Shown piece by piece: positions 11,815 to 21,959 of a DNA stretch of 64,000 nt. Below the pieces are notes generated by a model that ran no database searches, was not told the origin of the DNA, and saw nothing but the letters and a program-made list of their open reading frames with translations. Position 1 is the stretch's first letter; every line of letters begins with the position of its first letter. Source of the DNA: Prorocentrum cordatum (Eukaryota > Sar > Dinophyceae > Prorocentrales > Prorocentraceae); contig CAUYUJ010021675.1 in assembly GCA_963575745.1 (NCBI GenBank), forward strand, positions 1-64,000. Reading direction: 5' to 3'. The position numbers and the translations under genes were made by a program.

Positions 11815-12095
11815 GGAGGAGGAGGAGGAGGAGGAGGAGTAAGGGTCGCCAAGGAGGAGGAGGTAGGAGGCGGAAGGAGGAGGAGGAGGAGGCGGAGGAG
11901 GAGGAGGAGGAGGGAGGAGAGAGAGGGAGGAGGCAGGAGGGAGGAGGGAGGAGGGAGGAGGAGGAGGGGGGAGGCAGGATTGCAGGAGGAGGAGGAGGAG
12001 GAGGAGGAGGAGGAGGAGGAGGAGGAGGAGGAGGAGGAGGAGGAGGAGGGAGGAGAAGGAGGAGGAGGGAGGAGAATGAGGAGGGGGGAGGAGGG
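11815..12095 (+). repeat. (GGA)n microsatellite
   Basis: Almost uninterrupted GGA with occasional GGGA and GGC interruptions. No coding meaning despite long open frames in all registers. Confidence 0.9.
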
Positions 12096-12240
12096 TCGCC
12101 GCGGCAGGCAGCGCGAAGGGGGAGGCGCGCGCTCGCACTCACGCATGTGCTGCCTTGTGGACCTGCCGCCCGAGGAGCTGTGCTGAGACAAGCGGCCCCC
12201 CTAGATATTGGAAGACCGTGCTTTTCGCGGTCGCGCCCTA

Positions 12241-12412
12241 CAGTCGGGGCGTTGACCTAAGGAACCCTAAATCAGGAACGAGGCCCCTATTTTCCATAAG
12301 TTAAACTTCGATTTCGTATCGAAAACAAAAGGGAAACCTGAGGCAAGCTGTGACTTAAGGAACACGGAGCCCCTCCCCAACGAAAAGGGTTCCTTCTTCA
12401 GGGCCCCGACTG
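12241..12412 (+). mobile_element. TA-flanked MITE, family 1, copy 3 (best TIRs)
   Basis: 172 bp with perfect 10-bp TIRs, CAGTCGGGGC and GCCCCGACTG, and TA on both sides (12239-12240, 12413-12414). The interior matches the copies at 1122 and 3322. The element pattern (TA target, short TIR, under 200 bp, no coding capacity) is that of a Tc1/mariner-derived MITE. Confidence 0.85.
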
Positions 12413-12419
12413 TACGAGG

Positions 12420-12790
12420 GGTGGCCTCCCTGCCCTCGGGCGTAAGGCGACTCCAGGACGGCCAGTGAGGGCCCCCTCGGGGGCCCCAGAAGAGCCCCAA
12501 GACGGCCCAAGAGAGCATCACGGCCAGCCACCCTCAAGGGGAGCTCTGGGTAGCCCAGAGAAGGTCCCAAAACGGCCCCGAAAAGCCTGCGGAGAGCCTC
12601 CAGACCCTACCGGAAGACCCAACACGGCGCAAAGTGGGCGCACGACTGCCGAAACGGGCCCCCAGAGAGCACCCAAACGGCCGTAAGACCCTCCGCGAAG
12701 ACCCCTCAAAGAAGACTCCGAGAGGCTCCAGGAGGGCTTCCAAGAGACCTCAAAGAGGTCTCTCAGAAGGGGGCCCTCAGAAGCCTCTGG
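12420..12790 (+). repeat. Degenerate CCCAAGAGGCC repeat tract
   Basis: Units such as GGCCCCAGAAGAGCCCCAAG recur with loose 10-25 bp spacing. Same family as 500-975 and 31415-31645. Confidence 0.6.
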
Positions 12791-12872
12791 TCCACGACCC
12801 AGGCACGGTGGCGGGATGCGCCGAAGTCCAATTGTGTGCATCTGAACATGTGTACATATACACATACAGATA

Positions 12873-12914
12873 CTAGAACCATCGCGCGCGCTTCGCGCGC
12901 GCTCAAGCTCTAGC
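12873..12914. repeat. GCGCGCGC-TTC-GCGCGCGC hairpin, copy 1
   Basis: A self-complementary GC stem with a TTC loop, flanked by CTAGA and TCTAG. A second copy with AGAACC/GGTTCT flanks is at 20744-20777. Function unknown. Confidence 0.6.
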
Positions 12915-13497
12915 TAGGCTTGATGGGCTAACGCATGGACTATATCTTTGTCGTTTCTTGCGTTCAGGGACTCTCTTGGAGGCCTTGCGCAAGCCTCGGA
13001 ATCGCATAGAACGGGAACTGCGGAAACGCAAAAATCATGAATTGCCGTTAGGTATTCAACGATTTGGGGCTCTCGAAAGCTTCCTGGGTCCTGGGTTCGT
13101 GTCTGGGGCCTTCATTGTGGTCTGTAGACGTGGGATTGGTGGGATGTCCCTTTTTCGGAAGTTGTAGTGCCTGGGCTGGCTGTGGGTTAGACGTTTTCTG
13201 CGTGCAGGCCACGGTCTGTTGGGCTGCCTCTCGGGGTCTTCGTGCAAAAATAAGAAGGGGGTGAGTTTGAACAAAAAGGACATCAAATATTCCACTGCTT
13301 CAACTCATGGTATCATGGGATCTCGATTTCGACAATGGTTTCAAGGGCAGCCAAGAGGACACGAAGACGATCCAAGAGAGTGCCAAGACAGCGTCAGAGA
13401 GTTCAACAGCATTCCCGAAACATTTTTGTATGTGACCCCGAAGTCTTGATGGGTCTCGAGGAAGAGGATAGGGAGTAGGAGTCCCAACTTGAAAAAA
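12915..13497. other. Unassigned intergenic sequence
   Basis: No gene or tandem repeat recognised. Confidence 0.3.
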
Positions 13498-14240
13498 AAG
13501 GGAATCTCTGGAATTCCCTTTTTTCCAAATTCCTCGGTCTTGGAGCGTCGGAAGCGGGAAAACGTGAGAATGCGAAAAGCGTTGGCAAAAACCATTGGAA
13601 AACAACGGTTTGACCCTCTTCGGGCTCTCTCGGGACGGCTCTCGAAGCTCTCTTGGGCTGTGTTGGGGGCCTCGTCGTGGATCTCTTGGGGGCCTCTCAG
13701 GGGTCCGGGTGTGTTGGAGGCCTCTGAGGGGTCCCGGAGTCCTCTCGGAGGTCTCTGGCGACCTCCTGCTCCCGCTCTTGGGCTCATCTTGGGCCTGTTC
13801 TTGGGTGGTCTGGAGCTGTCCGAGGCGCCTCTTCGGCAATCTTGGGACCGTCTTGGCCCGTCTTGGGGCCGTCTTGGGAGCCTCTTGGGCGGTCTTGGGG
13901 CGGCCTGGTGGGCCTCTTAGGCCGTCTTGGAGCGTTGGAAGCAAGAAATGATGAGAAGGCCAAAAACCCAGCAACAAAAACAAATAAGCTTAACGATTTT
14001 GAATTCTCCGGCCGCTCTCGAGAGGCCTCTCGGAGCTCTCTTGAGGTCTCTTGGAGGCCTCCTGGGAGCCCAGAGAGCCGCCCGAAAGCTATCCTGGGTT
14101 GCTTGGGAGCGTCCTGGGCAATGCTGTTAGGTTGTAGGGGCTTCTTGGGGTCGTCTGGACTGTCTTTGGGCATTGTGGGGGCTCCCCGGGAGGCCAGGAA
14201 ACGTGGTACCGGGAGCGTACACGAGATGTTCCAGTTCCGG
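13498..14240 (-). repeat. Dispersed repeat carrying GGCCTCTTGGG units (uninterrupted host copy)
   Basis: Two blocks. 13529-13960 (from CCAAATTCCTCGGTCTTGGA) has a paralogue at 16711-17150. 13980-14240 (CGCTCTCGAGAGGCCTCTCG onward) has a paralogue at 20425-20700. The first block is intact across the point where its paralogue is split by the Helentron-like element ending at 16710, so it shows the pre-insertion sequence (CCCTTTTTTCCAAATTCC). Confidence 0.7.
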
Positions 14241-14416
14241 GAAGGTGTGGAACCCCCGGGAGGAGGGGGCGCGCATTTGTTGAGTGTTTGTTAAAGGGAT
14301 CTCTGAAATTTCCTCTTTCTTTTTTCCCAACCATCCTGTGGTGTTGGGTCCTCGTTTTGAAAAGACGGTGCCCCGCGTTCCTCCTCCCGCTGCCCCCTCC
14401 CCCCTCCTCCCATCAT

Positions 14417-14488
14417 CATCACCATCCTCATCATGCTCATCATCATGAATATCGTCATCATCATCATCATCCACATCGTGATTGCCGG

Positions 14489-14546
<58 letters not shown>

Positions 14547-14555
14547 GATCATCAG

Positions 14556-14632
<77 letters not shown>

Positions 14633-14646
14633 CCATCATCATCATC
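14417..14646 (+). repeat. (ATC)n tract in Helentron-like copy 1
   Basis: ATC triplets with a few interruptions (ATCACC, ATGATC). The equivalent tract in copy 2 is (GAT)n at about 19760-19925 in the opposite orientation. Confidence 0.9.
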
Positions 14647-15411
14647 GGCACACCCCTCACACGTTTCGTGGCCCCATAGGGAGCTCCACCGAAGGCCCAA
14701 ATGGCTGCGTCCGCATGCCGCCGCCACCCAATTTTGGCACACCTTCACACGTTTCGTGGCCCCATAGGGAGCTCCACCGAAGGCCCAAATGGCTGCGTCC
14801 GCATGCCGCCGCCACCCGATTTTGGCACACCTCTCACACGTTTCGTGGCCCCATAGGGAGCTCCACCGAAGGCCCAAATGGCTGCGTCCGCATGCCGCCG
14901 CCGCCCAATTTTGGCACACCCCTCACACGCTTCGTGGCCCCATGGGGAGCCCCACCGAAGGCCCAAATGGCTGCGTCCGCATGCCGCCGCCACCCAAGTT
15001 TGGCACACCCCTCACACGCTGCGTGGCCCCATGGTGAGCTCCACCGAGGGCCCAAATGGCTGCGCCCGCATGACGCCGCCACCCAATTTTGGCACACCCC
15101 TCACACGTTTCGTGGCCAAATAGGGAGCTCCATCTAAGGCCCAAATGGCTGCGTCCGCATGCCGCCGCCGCGCAATTTTGGCACACCCCTCACACGCTTC
15201 GTGGCCCCATAGGGAGCTCCATCTAAGGCCCAAATGGCTGCGTTCGCATGCCGCCGCCACCCCATTTTGGCACACCCCTCACACGTTGCGTGGCCCCACA
15301 GGGAGCTCCACCGAAGGCCCAAATGGCTGCGGTCGCATGCCGCCGCCACCCCATTTCGGCACACCCCTCACACGTTTCGTGGCCCCATAGGGAGCTCCAC
15401 CGAAGGCCCCA
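14647..15411 (+). repeat. ~89-bp tandem array in Helentron-like copy 1
   Basis: About 8.5 units beginning GGCACACCCCTCACACG and containing GAAGGCCCAAATGGCTGCGT. Units differ by a few substitutions (for example CCATAGGGAGC against CCATGGGGAGC). Open frames across the array repeat the same ~29 residues because the period is not far from a codon multiple; they are not genes. Copy 2 has about seven units. Confidence 0.9.
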
Positions 15412-15436
15412 GTGGCAGACCTCGCATGCCGCCCGC

Positions 15437-16031
15437 CACGACGACAGCCTCACGGGGGACCTCACGGGCCCGCTGGTGTTCATCGAGCCCCGCACGTCGG
15501 AGCCATTCACCTTCCGCACCTCCAAGGTCACCCGGACGGGCTTCCCGTTTTCACACGGCAGGGTCATCACCACGGTGGCGTGCCAGGGGCGCACCATGCG
15601 GGAAGGCGGCGGGGCGGGGGAACGGCGCCACCGGGCAGTTTACGGCCGAACCCTTCGAACGCGAGCGGTCCGCAGCCGGACCTTCTCGGTCCCGTGGACT
15701 CTCGCCCTGGGCCGTCGGCGGTCTTGCGCGCCGCTCCCTCGACCGACGCCGCCCAGCCGTGATCCTGGACTGCGGCCGCCACGAGGTCGGGAACGGCAGG
15801 GAGGAGGGCGACGACTTGTGGCCGGAGGTCTACGCGCTGCTCTCGCGCGCCACGCGCCACGAGGATCTCCTGCTCATGCGGGCGCCGCTCATCGAGTTCT
15901 TCCTGGCAGGGCCGCCGGAGGGCTTGCGGAAGCAGCTGGGGCAGTTTGCTGCGCGCGCGAAGCGGTGCAGGAGGGAGGCGGCGGCCCTCGCCAGAGAGCT
16001 GGGCTTCAGCGAGTTCATCCGCGAGGCCTGA
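15437..16031 (+). pseudogene. Pif1-like helicase C-terminal fragment (Helentron-borne)
   Basis: Two frames together give the end of a Pif1/RecD-like superfamily 1 helicase. At 15437-15610 one frame reads GRVITTVACQGRTMREG, matching helicase motif V (GxQGxT). At about 15755-16031 another reads AVILDCGRHEV, then YALLSRATRHEDLLLMRAPL (motif VI, LSR) and ends at TGA. Between them about 145 bp fits neither frame and may be a degraded intron or an insertion. The homologous end in the intact helicase at 33190-36291 reads YYVSLSRPRSFNQLL. Walker motifs are absent, so this is only a tail. Confidence 0.65.
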
Positions 16032-16710
16032 CCTGGGGAGCGGCCCCGCGCGAGCCAGCGGCGCGCGCTGGTTGTCGCTGACGCCTGGATGACCCCAGCT
16101 CGTCGTCGGGATTTCTCGCCAGAGGATGACCGGCGCCTGTCGGGGGATTTCACCCAGATCGCGCCATTTTCGCACGCCTCGCCACGCAGTACGGGGGTGC
16201 TATCCGTTGACTCAGAGACGCAGTGGACAACCCCCGCGCGTCGATGGGATTCCCTCGGGATGACCAGACCGCGTCGGCGAGGACTTCCCAGGCACTTTCG
16301 CGCGGCGCCGCCTGCGCGCTGCATTCTGCGTGGCTCGCTGTCGGTCTGGAGGCAAAAACGTCTCCCCTCGTCTCTCGCTCCTCCTGCTTCCCATTGCTTC
16401 TTGACCGCGCGTTTCCCCGTCTCGTTTCTGCCGCTGCTGACCTGCCTTCGACATCTACACGGTGTCTCCGTCACCTCTTCCTGCGTGCCCAGTAACAGGT
16501 CTCATGATGCGATGATGATACTGATGTGTTTGCTCGCCCCAGTGAGCTCTCCTCCTCCGCCCGCCACCTCCTGCCCGCGCTGCCCTGTGCCTCGTCCATG
16601 CAGTGGCGCGGTGCCTATGAGAAGAGGGGCCTAGTTTGCGTGCCCCCTCCTTCGTCTCATATCCGCGCGGTACTCGCAGCTGCATATGGTTGGGTCCTTC
16701 GCCAAGCTAA

Positions 16711-17150
16711 TTTCAAATTCCTCGGTTTTGGAGCGTTGGAAACCGCAAAACATTAGAAGGCGAAGAAAGTCGACACAAACCACTGAAGATCAACGTTTCT
16801 ACCGTCTTCGGGCTCTCTCGGGCCAGCTCTCGAAACCTTCTTGTGCTGTTTTGGGGGCCTCGTCGGCGCTTTTGTGGGGGCCTCTCAAGGGTCTGGGGTG
16901 TGTTGGAGGCCTCTGGGGGGTCCCAGAGTCCTCTCGGAAGACTCTGGCGGCCTCCTGCTTCTGCATTTGGGCTCATCTTGGGCCTGTTCTGGGGTGGCCT
17001 GGAGCTGTCCAGGGCGCCTTTTCGGCAATCTTGGGACCGTCTTGGCCCGTCTTGAGGCCGTTTTGGGGGCCTCTGGAACGGTCTTGGGGGCCTCTTCGGC
17101 TGTCTCGGAGCGTTGGAAACATGAAACGGTGAGAAGGCAAACAAAAACAA
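16711..17150 (-). repeat. Dispersed repeat, right half of the split copy
   Basis: Starting TTTCAAATTCCTCGGTTTTG, this parallels 13529-13960. Its left-hand continuation (GGGATCTCTGAAATTTCC) lies at 14297-14315, on the other side of Helentron-like copy 1, which therefore interrupts it. Confidence 0.7.
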
Positions 17151-17339
17151 TTATTCACCGCGGTGACCTCCCCATATGTGCATCTATTCGCATGGACCTG
17201 TCCGCCGTGAATGTCTAGGCGCAAGAGCTTTCGAATATAAACGGGCTTCAGTTGTGACGGTCTGGTCATGACACTAACTGAGAATGAAGTGGAGTGTGAA
17301 TGAGCCTCAGTAGTACGAGCGCGTCTCTGCGCATGAGCC
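17151..17339. other. Unassigned spacer
   Basis: Nothing recognised. Confidence 0.3.
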
Positions 17340-17935
17340 TGGGTCCTCCTGGGGCCTTCTGGGGCCTCCAGGAGCCTCTTGGGGCCTCCTGGGACCTCCT
17401 AGGGAGGATTCGTGCCGCAGGACAAGCCTAATCTACAGCAACAAACGTACATAACATTGCGGATTGGAGCCACAGGGGAAGGGGGCAATCTATAGGAACA
17501 CGCGTAAAACACCAAGGACTCGTGCCCCAGAGAGGCCCTATAGGAACATGAATACACAGGAGAAAGACAATATATAGAAGCATACGTATAACATCAAGGA
17601 TTTGTGCTCCAGGTGAGGCCCAATCTATAGGATCATACGTAAAACACATGGGATTGGAACCACTCCTGTTGCCTTCTGAGGCCTCCTGCTCCTGGGGCCT
17701 CTCGGGGCTTCCCGTTGCCTTCCGAGACCTCCTGGCGCTTCCTCTGGTCTCCTGGGGCCTCCTGTGGCTTCCTGAAGCCTCCCTGAATTTCCTGGGGCCT
17801 CCTGGCGCCTCTTGGGACATCCTGTGGCCTCTTGAGTCTTCCTGTGGCCTCCTGATGCCTCCTGGGACCTCATGTGGTCCCCCAGGGCCTCCTGGAGCCT
17901 GTTGGGGCCTCCTGTGGCATCCTGAAAAGAATCTG
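17340..17935 (+). repeat. GGCCTCCTG minisatellite
   Basis: Units such as CTTCCTGTGGCCTCCTGATG recur at 12-20 bp spacing, densest at 17660-17930. The gap at 17420-17640 carries a looser repeat with ATAGGA and CGTAAAACAC motifs. The opposite-strand frame is glycine- and arginine-rich noise. Confidence 0.6.
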
Positions 17936-18004
17936 TGCCCACGAGTCTGGCCACCGATCGAAACATCCTCAAAATCTGGCCCACCTGGGGGGCGAAAGTG
18001 AGCG

Positions 18005-18214
18005 CATCGCTCGAGACATCCTCCAAATCTGCTCCGAAAGCGAAGGATGCTGGCACAGAAAACAAGCAAACCGCTTGAGACATCCCCACAAAACGGCCGC
18101 GAACGGGACCGTGAGATAACCCCTGGCGGCTCCCCTTAGGGAGGTGAAAATGAGCGCCTCGCTCGAGACATCCTCCAAATCTGCTCCGAAGGCAAAGGAT
18201 GCTGGCACAGAAAA
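18005..18214 (+). repeat. GAGACATCCTC host repeat, left of Helentron-like copy 2
   Basis: Two copies of a unit containing CTCGAGACATCCTCCAAATC and GGATGCTGGCACAGAAAA. After the first copy the sequence runs on as CAAGCAAACCGCTTGAGAC. After the second copy it is cut at CAGAAAA by the element starting at 18215 and resumes at 20006 with ACAAGCAAACCGC. Confidence 0.75.
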
Positions 18215-18895
18215 TTAGCCTGGCGAAGGACCCAACCATATGCAGCTGCGAGTACCGCACGGATATGAGACGAAGGAGGGGACACGCAAACTAGGCCCCT
18301 CTTCTCATAGGCACCGCGCCACTGCATGGACGAGGCACAGGGCAGCGCGGGCAGGAGGTGGCGGGCGGAGGTGGAGAGCTCACTGGGGCGAGCCAACACA
18401 TCAGTATCATCATTGCATCATGAGACCTGTTACTGGGCACGCAGGAAGAGGTGACGGAGACACCGTGTAGATGTCGAAGGCAGGTCAGCAGCGGCAGAAA
18501 CGAGACGGGGAAGCGCGCGGTCAAGAAGCGATGGGAAGCAGGAGGAGCGAGAGACGAGGGGAGACGTTTTTGCCTCCAGACCGACAGCGAGCCGCGCAGA
18601 ATGCAGCGCGCAGGCGGCGCCGCGCGAAAGTGCCTGGGAAGTCCTCGCCGACGCGGTCTGGTCATCCCGAGGGAATCCCATCGACGCGCGGGGGTTGTCC
18701 ACTGCGACTCTGAGTCAACGGATAGCGCCCCCGTACTGCGTGGCGAGGCGTGCGAAAATGGCGCGATCTGGGTGAAATCCCCCGACAGGCGCCGGTCATC
18801 CTCTGGCGAGAAGTCCCGACGACAAGCTGGGGTCATCCAAGCGCCATCGACAACCAGCGCGCGCCGCTGGCTCGTGCGGGGCCGCTCCCCAGGTC

Positions 18896-19100
18896 AGGCC
18901 TCGCGGATGAACTCGCTGAAGCCCAGCTCTCTGGCGAGGGCCGTCGCCTCCCTCCTGCACCGCTTCGTGCGCGCAGCAAACTGCTCCAGCTGCTTCCGCA
19001 AGCCCTCCGGCGGCCCTGCCAGGAAGAACTCGATGAGCGGCGCCCGCATGAGCAGGAGATCCTCGTGGCGCGTGGCGCGCGAGAGCAGCACGTAGAGCTC
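18896..19100 (-). pseudogene. Pif1-like helicase tail, Helentron-like copy 2
   Basis: The minus-strand frame reads LYVLLSRATRHEDLLLMRAP and runs to the same terminal stop as in copy 1. Everything upstream of motif VI is replaced by the 89-bp array, joined at CCAGCC near 19105. It shows a nested deletion relative to copy 1. Confidence 0.6.
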
Positions 19101-19116
19101 CAGCCAACCACGAAAC

Positions 19117-19759
19117 GTGTAAGGGGTGTGCCAAATATGGGGTGGCGGCGGCATGCGGACGCAGCCATTTGGGCCTTAGATGGAGCTCCCTATGGGGCCA
19201 CGAAATGTGTGAGGGGTGTGCCAAAATTGGGCGGCGGCGGCATGCGGACGCAGCCATTTGGGCCTTCGGTGGAGCTCCCCATGGGGCCACGAAACGTGTA
19301 AGGGGTGTGCCAAATATGGGGTGGCGGCGGCATGCGGACGCAGCCATTTGGGCCTTAGATGGAGCTCCCTATGGGGCCACGAAACGTGTGAGGGGTGTGC
19401 CAAAATTGGGCGGCGGCGGCATGCGGACGCAGCCATTTGGGCCTTCGGTGGAGCTCCCCATGGGGCCACGAAACGTGTAAGGGGTGTGCCAAAAATGGGG
19501 CGGCGGCGGCATGCGGACGCAGCCATTTGGGCCTTAGATGGAGCTCCCTATGGGGCCACGAAACGTGTGAGGGGTGTGCCAAAATTGGGTGGCGGCGGCA
19601 TGCGGACGCAGCCATTTGGGCCTTCGGTGGAGCTCCCTATGGGGCCACGAAGCGTGTGAAGGGGTGTGCCAAAATTGGGTGGCGGCGGCATGCGGACGCA
19701 GCCATTTGGGCCTTCGGTGGAGCTCCCTATGGGGCCACGAAACGTGTGAGGGGTGTGCC

Positions 19760-19845
<86 letters not shown>

Positions 19846-19925
19846 CCGACAACCACGATGTGGATGATGATGATGATGATACTCATGATGATGAGCATGA
19901 TGAGGATGGTGATGATGATGGGAGG
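19117..19925 (-). repeat. ~89-bp tandem array plus (GAT)n in Helentron-like copy 2
   Basis: About seven units (19117-19760), then GAT triplets to 19925, the same order as copy 1 read on the other strand. Alternating units carry TTAGATGGAGC or TTCGGTGGAGC, suggesting a two-unit (~178 bp) higher-order duplication at 19117-19560. Confidence 0.85.
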
Positions 19926-20005
19926 AGGGGGGAGGGGGCAGCGGGAGGAGGAACGCGGGCACCGTCTCTTCAAAACGAGGACCCAACACCACAGGATGGT
20001 TGGGA

Positions 20006-20322
20006 ACAAGCAAACCGCTTGAGACATCCCGACAAAACGGCCGCGAACGGGACCGTGAGATAACCCCTGGCGGCTCCCCTGAGGGGGGTGAAAATGAAGG
20101 CCTCGCTCGAGACATCCTCCAAATCTGGTCCGAAAGCGAAGGATGCTGGGACAGAACACAGGCAAACCGCTTGAGACATCCCCACAAACGGCCGCGAACG
20201 GGGCGTGCGTGAGTCTCACCATGAGTAAGTCTGAGTAGGAGTAGGTCTTAATTTTGTGTGTGAGTAAGTCTGGGTACGAGTAAGTCTGAGTGTGAGTCAG
20301 TCTGTGCATGAGCAAGTCTGGG
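20006..20322 (+). repeat. GAGACATCC host repeat, then GAGTAAGTCTG minisatellite
   Basis: To about 20205 this continues the repeat cut at 18214. From 20210 to 20322 an ~18-bp unit (GAGTAAGTCTGGGTACGA) recurs about six times. A purine tract (GAAGAAGAAG) follows at 20340-20375. Confidence 0.7.
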
Positions 20323-20424
20323 TATGAGGAGCAGAGGGGAGGAGAAGGAGGAGAAGAAGAAGAAGAAGGAGGAGGGGTAGGAGGCGTCCAAGTAATAACA
20401 AGAACCCCATCTTAGGATATGGGG

Positions 20425-20700
20425 ACATAAAGTTAACGATTTGGGGTTCTCCAGCCGCTCTCGAGAGGCCTCTCGGAGCTCTCTTGAGGTGGTCTCTTGG
20501 AGGCCTCCTGGGAGCCTGGAGAGCCGCCCAAACGCTATCCTGGGTTGCTTGAGAGCGTCTTGGGCAATTCTGTTACGTTGTGGGGACTTCTAAAAAGTCC
20601 CAAAAAGAATCTTGGGGTCGTCTTGGACTGTCTTTGGGCATTGTGGGGGCTCCCCGGGAGGCCGGGAAGCGCGGTACCGGGAGCATACATCAGATGTGAG
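20425..20700 (-). repeat. Dispersed repeat, paralogue of 13980-14240
   Basis: Shares CGCTCTCGAGAGGCCTCTCG, the GGAGCCTGGAGAGCCGCCC stretch and GGGCATTGTGGGGGCTCCCC with 13980-14240, with a ~20-bp insertion (CTAAAAAGTCCC). Confidence 0.75.
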
Positions 20701-20743
20701 CGAGGTGGAGGACGCCCCGGGAGGGGGCCCGGCGTATTTGTGT

Positions 20744-20777
20744 AGAACCGCGCGCGCTTCGCGCGCGCTTAGGTTCT
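20744..20777. repeat. GCGCGCGC-TTC-GCGCGCGC hairpin, copy 2
   Basis: AGAACC stem base, GC-alternating stem, TTC loop, GGTTCT closing base. Almost identical core to 12881-12902. Confidence 0.65.
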
Positions 20778-21059
20778 CCCTCGTTCGTCCCTCCAGATTA
20801 TCCTCCACTCCGACTCCTGTAAACTCACCCACAAAATACCCCTCCGCTCCCCCTTACTCCTCATCCCCCCCCTCTGCTCCCGAGTTTTTTCCAGGGTCCC
20901 TGGCCCTACCTAACGAATTTCGGACTCCCAGGGCTGCTTGAAGCCCCCCCCGGACTGCTCGGACGCCCTAACAAGGGGTCATTCGGCCTTCTGGCCTTCT
21001 CGGAAGGTCCAGAGTCCTCCAATATTGCCCAAGACAGCTCGTCGATAGTTCCAAAGCGC
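20778..21059. other. Unassigned, pyrimidine-rich
   Basis: CTCCCC-rich sequence, no gene recognised. The GGACTCCCAGGGCTG segment near 20921 recurs near 21829. Confidence 0.3.
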
Positions 21060-21620
21060 ACCAAAACCTTCAACATGGCTTCCAAACGCCCCAAGAGGCC
21101 TCCAAGAGGCTTCCCAAGAGGGCCCGAAGAGGCACAATTACTTGATTTTTCAATGCTTTTGGAAGACTTTTTCGGTTTTCGCTTTTCCGGGTTCAGAACG
21201 GCCCAAGACGGCCCAAGAGGCTCCAAAGATCGTCCCAAAACGGCCCCAGAGGCCCCCCAAAGGGCTCGAAAACGGCCCAAGAGGGCCCCTCCCTAGACGG
21301 CCCAAGAGGGCCAGAAAACTACCAAGGGAGCCCCAAGACGGCCCCAAGAGAGCCTCAGGAGCACCCCGAGAGGCTCCCAAGAGGGCCCCAAGAGGCCCCC
21401 AAGACAGCCCGAAGACGGCCGAAGGCCAGACGCCCAAAGACGGCCCGAAAGGGCCCCAAAACGGCCCAAGAGAGTCCCAGCACGGCCCAAAAGGGCCCCC
21501 CAAAAGGCACGAAGAGGCACAATTCATTTTTTGTTGAAAAGGTTTGAAAGTTTGTTCGGCTTTCGCTTTTTCGGGCCACGAACGGCCCAAGACGGCCCAA
21601 GAGCGTTTTACAAGGAAGTC
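21060..21620 (+). repeat. Degenerate GGCCCAAGAGGCCCC tract with two longer blocks
   Basis: Dense 10-12 bp repeats. Two related longer blocks (about 21130-21225 and 21505-21605) share GCACAATT, the GGCTTTCGCTTTTTCGGG-type segment and AACGGCCCAAGACGGCCCAA, spaced about 375 bp. Confidence 0.65.
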
Positions 21621-21959
21621 CCCTGCAAATCAATTATTGCACGGATGTAGATATCGTAAACAATAAATTGCCATGTGAAACGAGCGTCAATCGCTCTTGG
21701 GACGTTCAGGCGTTGGAAGGCGCTGTCGTTTGAGATCCATACGTACATACATACATACATACACATTCACATGCATACATACGCAAAATAAATTAACGTG
21801 TGCACACACATCCCCCACGAACGCACTTCGGACTCCCAGGGCTGTTGGGAAGCCCCTTCCTGGGCTGCTCGACCTGATGGGAAGCTCCCTGGGGGCTGCT
21901 CGGACGTTCTTGCAAGGGGGTTCCTCGACCTTCCGGCCTGAGCTGTTCAGACCACTCTT
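21621..21959. other. Unassigned, with (ATAC)n at 21740-21775
   Basis: A short ATAC tetranucleotide run and nothing else recognised. Confidence 0.35.

Larger units (their letters stand above)
14325..16710 (+). mobile_element. Helitron2/Helentron-like element, copy 1 (2.4 kb)
   Basis: The 5' end is TCCCAACCATCCTGTGG and the 3' end is GGTCCTTCGCCAAGCTAA followed by TTT. Near the 3' end ATGGTTGGG (16686-16694) is the complement of the 5'-terminal CCCAACCAT. This gives asymmetric inverted repeats, with a GCAGCTGC palindrome just inside. It inserts between T residues without an evident target duplication. Internally: an (ATC)n tract, about 8.5 copies of an ~89-bp unit, a broken Pif1-like helicase tail, and a unique 3' segment. 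Asymmetric TIRs, T|T insertion, a CTRR-type end and internal satellite are features of Helitron2/Helentron and their HINE derivatives. No Rep domain is present, so it is non-autonomous. Copy 2 at 18215-20005 has the same termini. Confidence 0.75.
18215..20005 (-). mobile_element. Helitron2/Helentron-like element, copy 2 (1.8 kb, inverted)
   Basis: Reverse orientation relative to copy 1. The 5' end is at 20005 (TCCCAACCATCC on the minus strand) and the 3' end at 18215 (GCCAGGCTAA then TTTT), with the same subterminal ATGGTTGGG. Sequence is nearly identical to copy 1 over the 3' 800 bp. It lacks the stretch matching 15411-15829 of copy 1 and has fewer 89-bp units. The uninterrupted host repeat just to the left gives the empty site CAGAAAACAAGC. 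Confidence 0.75.

Noticed and set aside
14433-15137. His/Asp-rich frames followed by a repeating WPHRELHRRPKWL-type protein
   Set aside because: (ATC)n and the 89-bp tandem array translate this way on both strands; the repeated peptide is a by-product of the array inside a Helentron-like element.
14325-20005. A single large palindrome or inverted duplication
   Set aside because: The arms interrupt two different host repeats with readable empty sites and have transposon-type ends, so two independent insertions in opposite orientation explain the data better.
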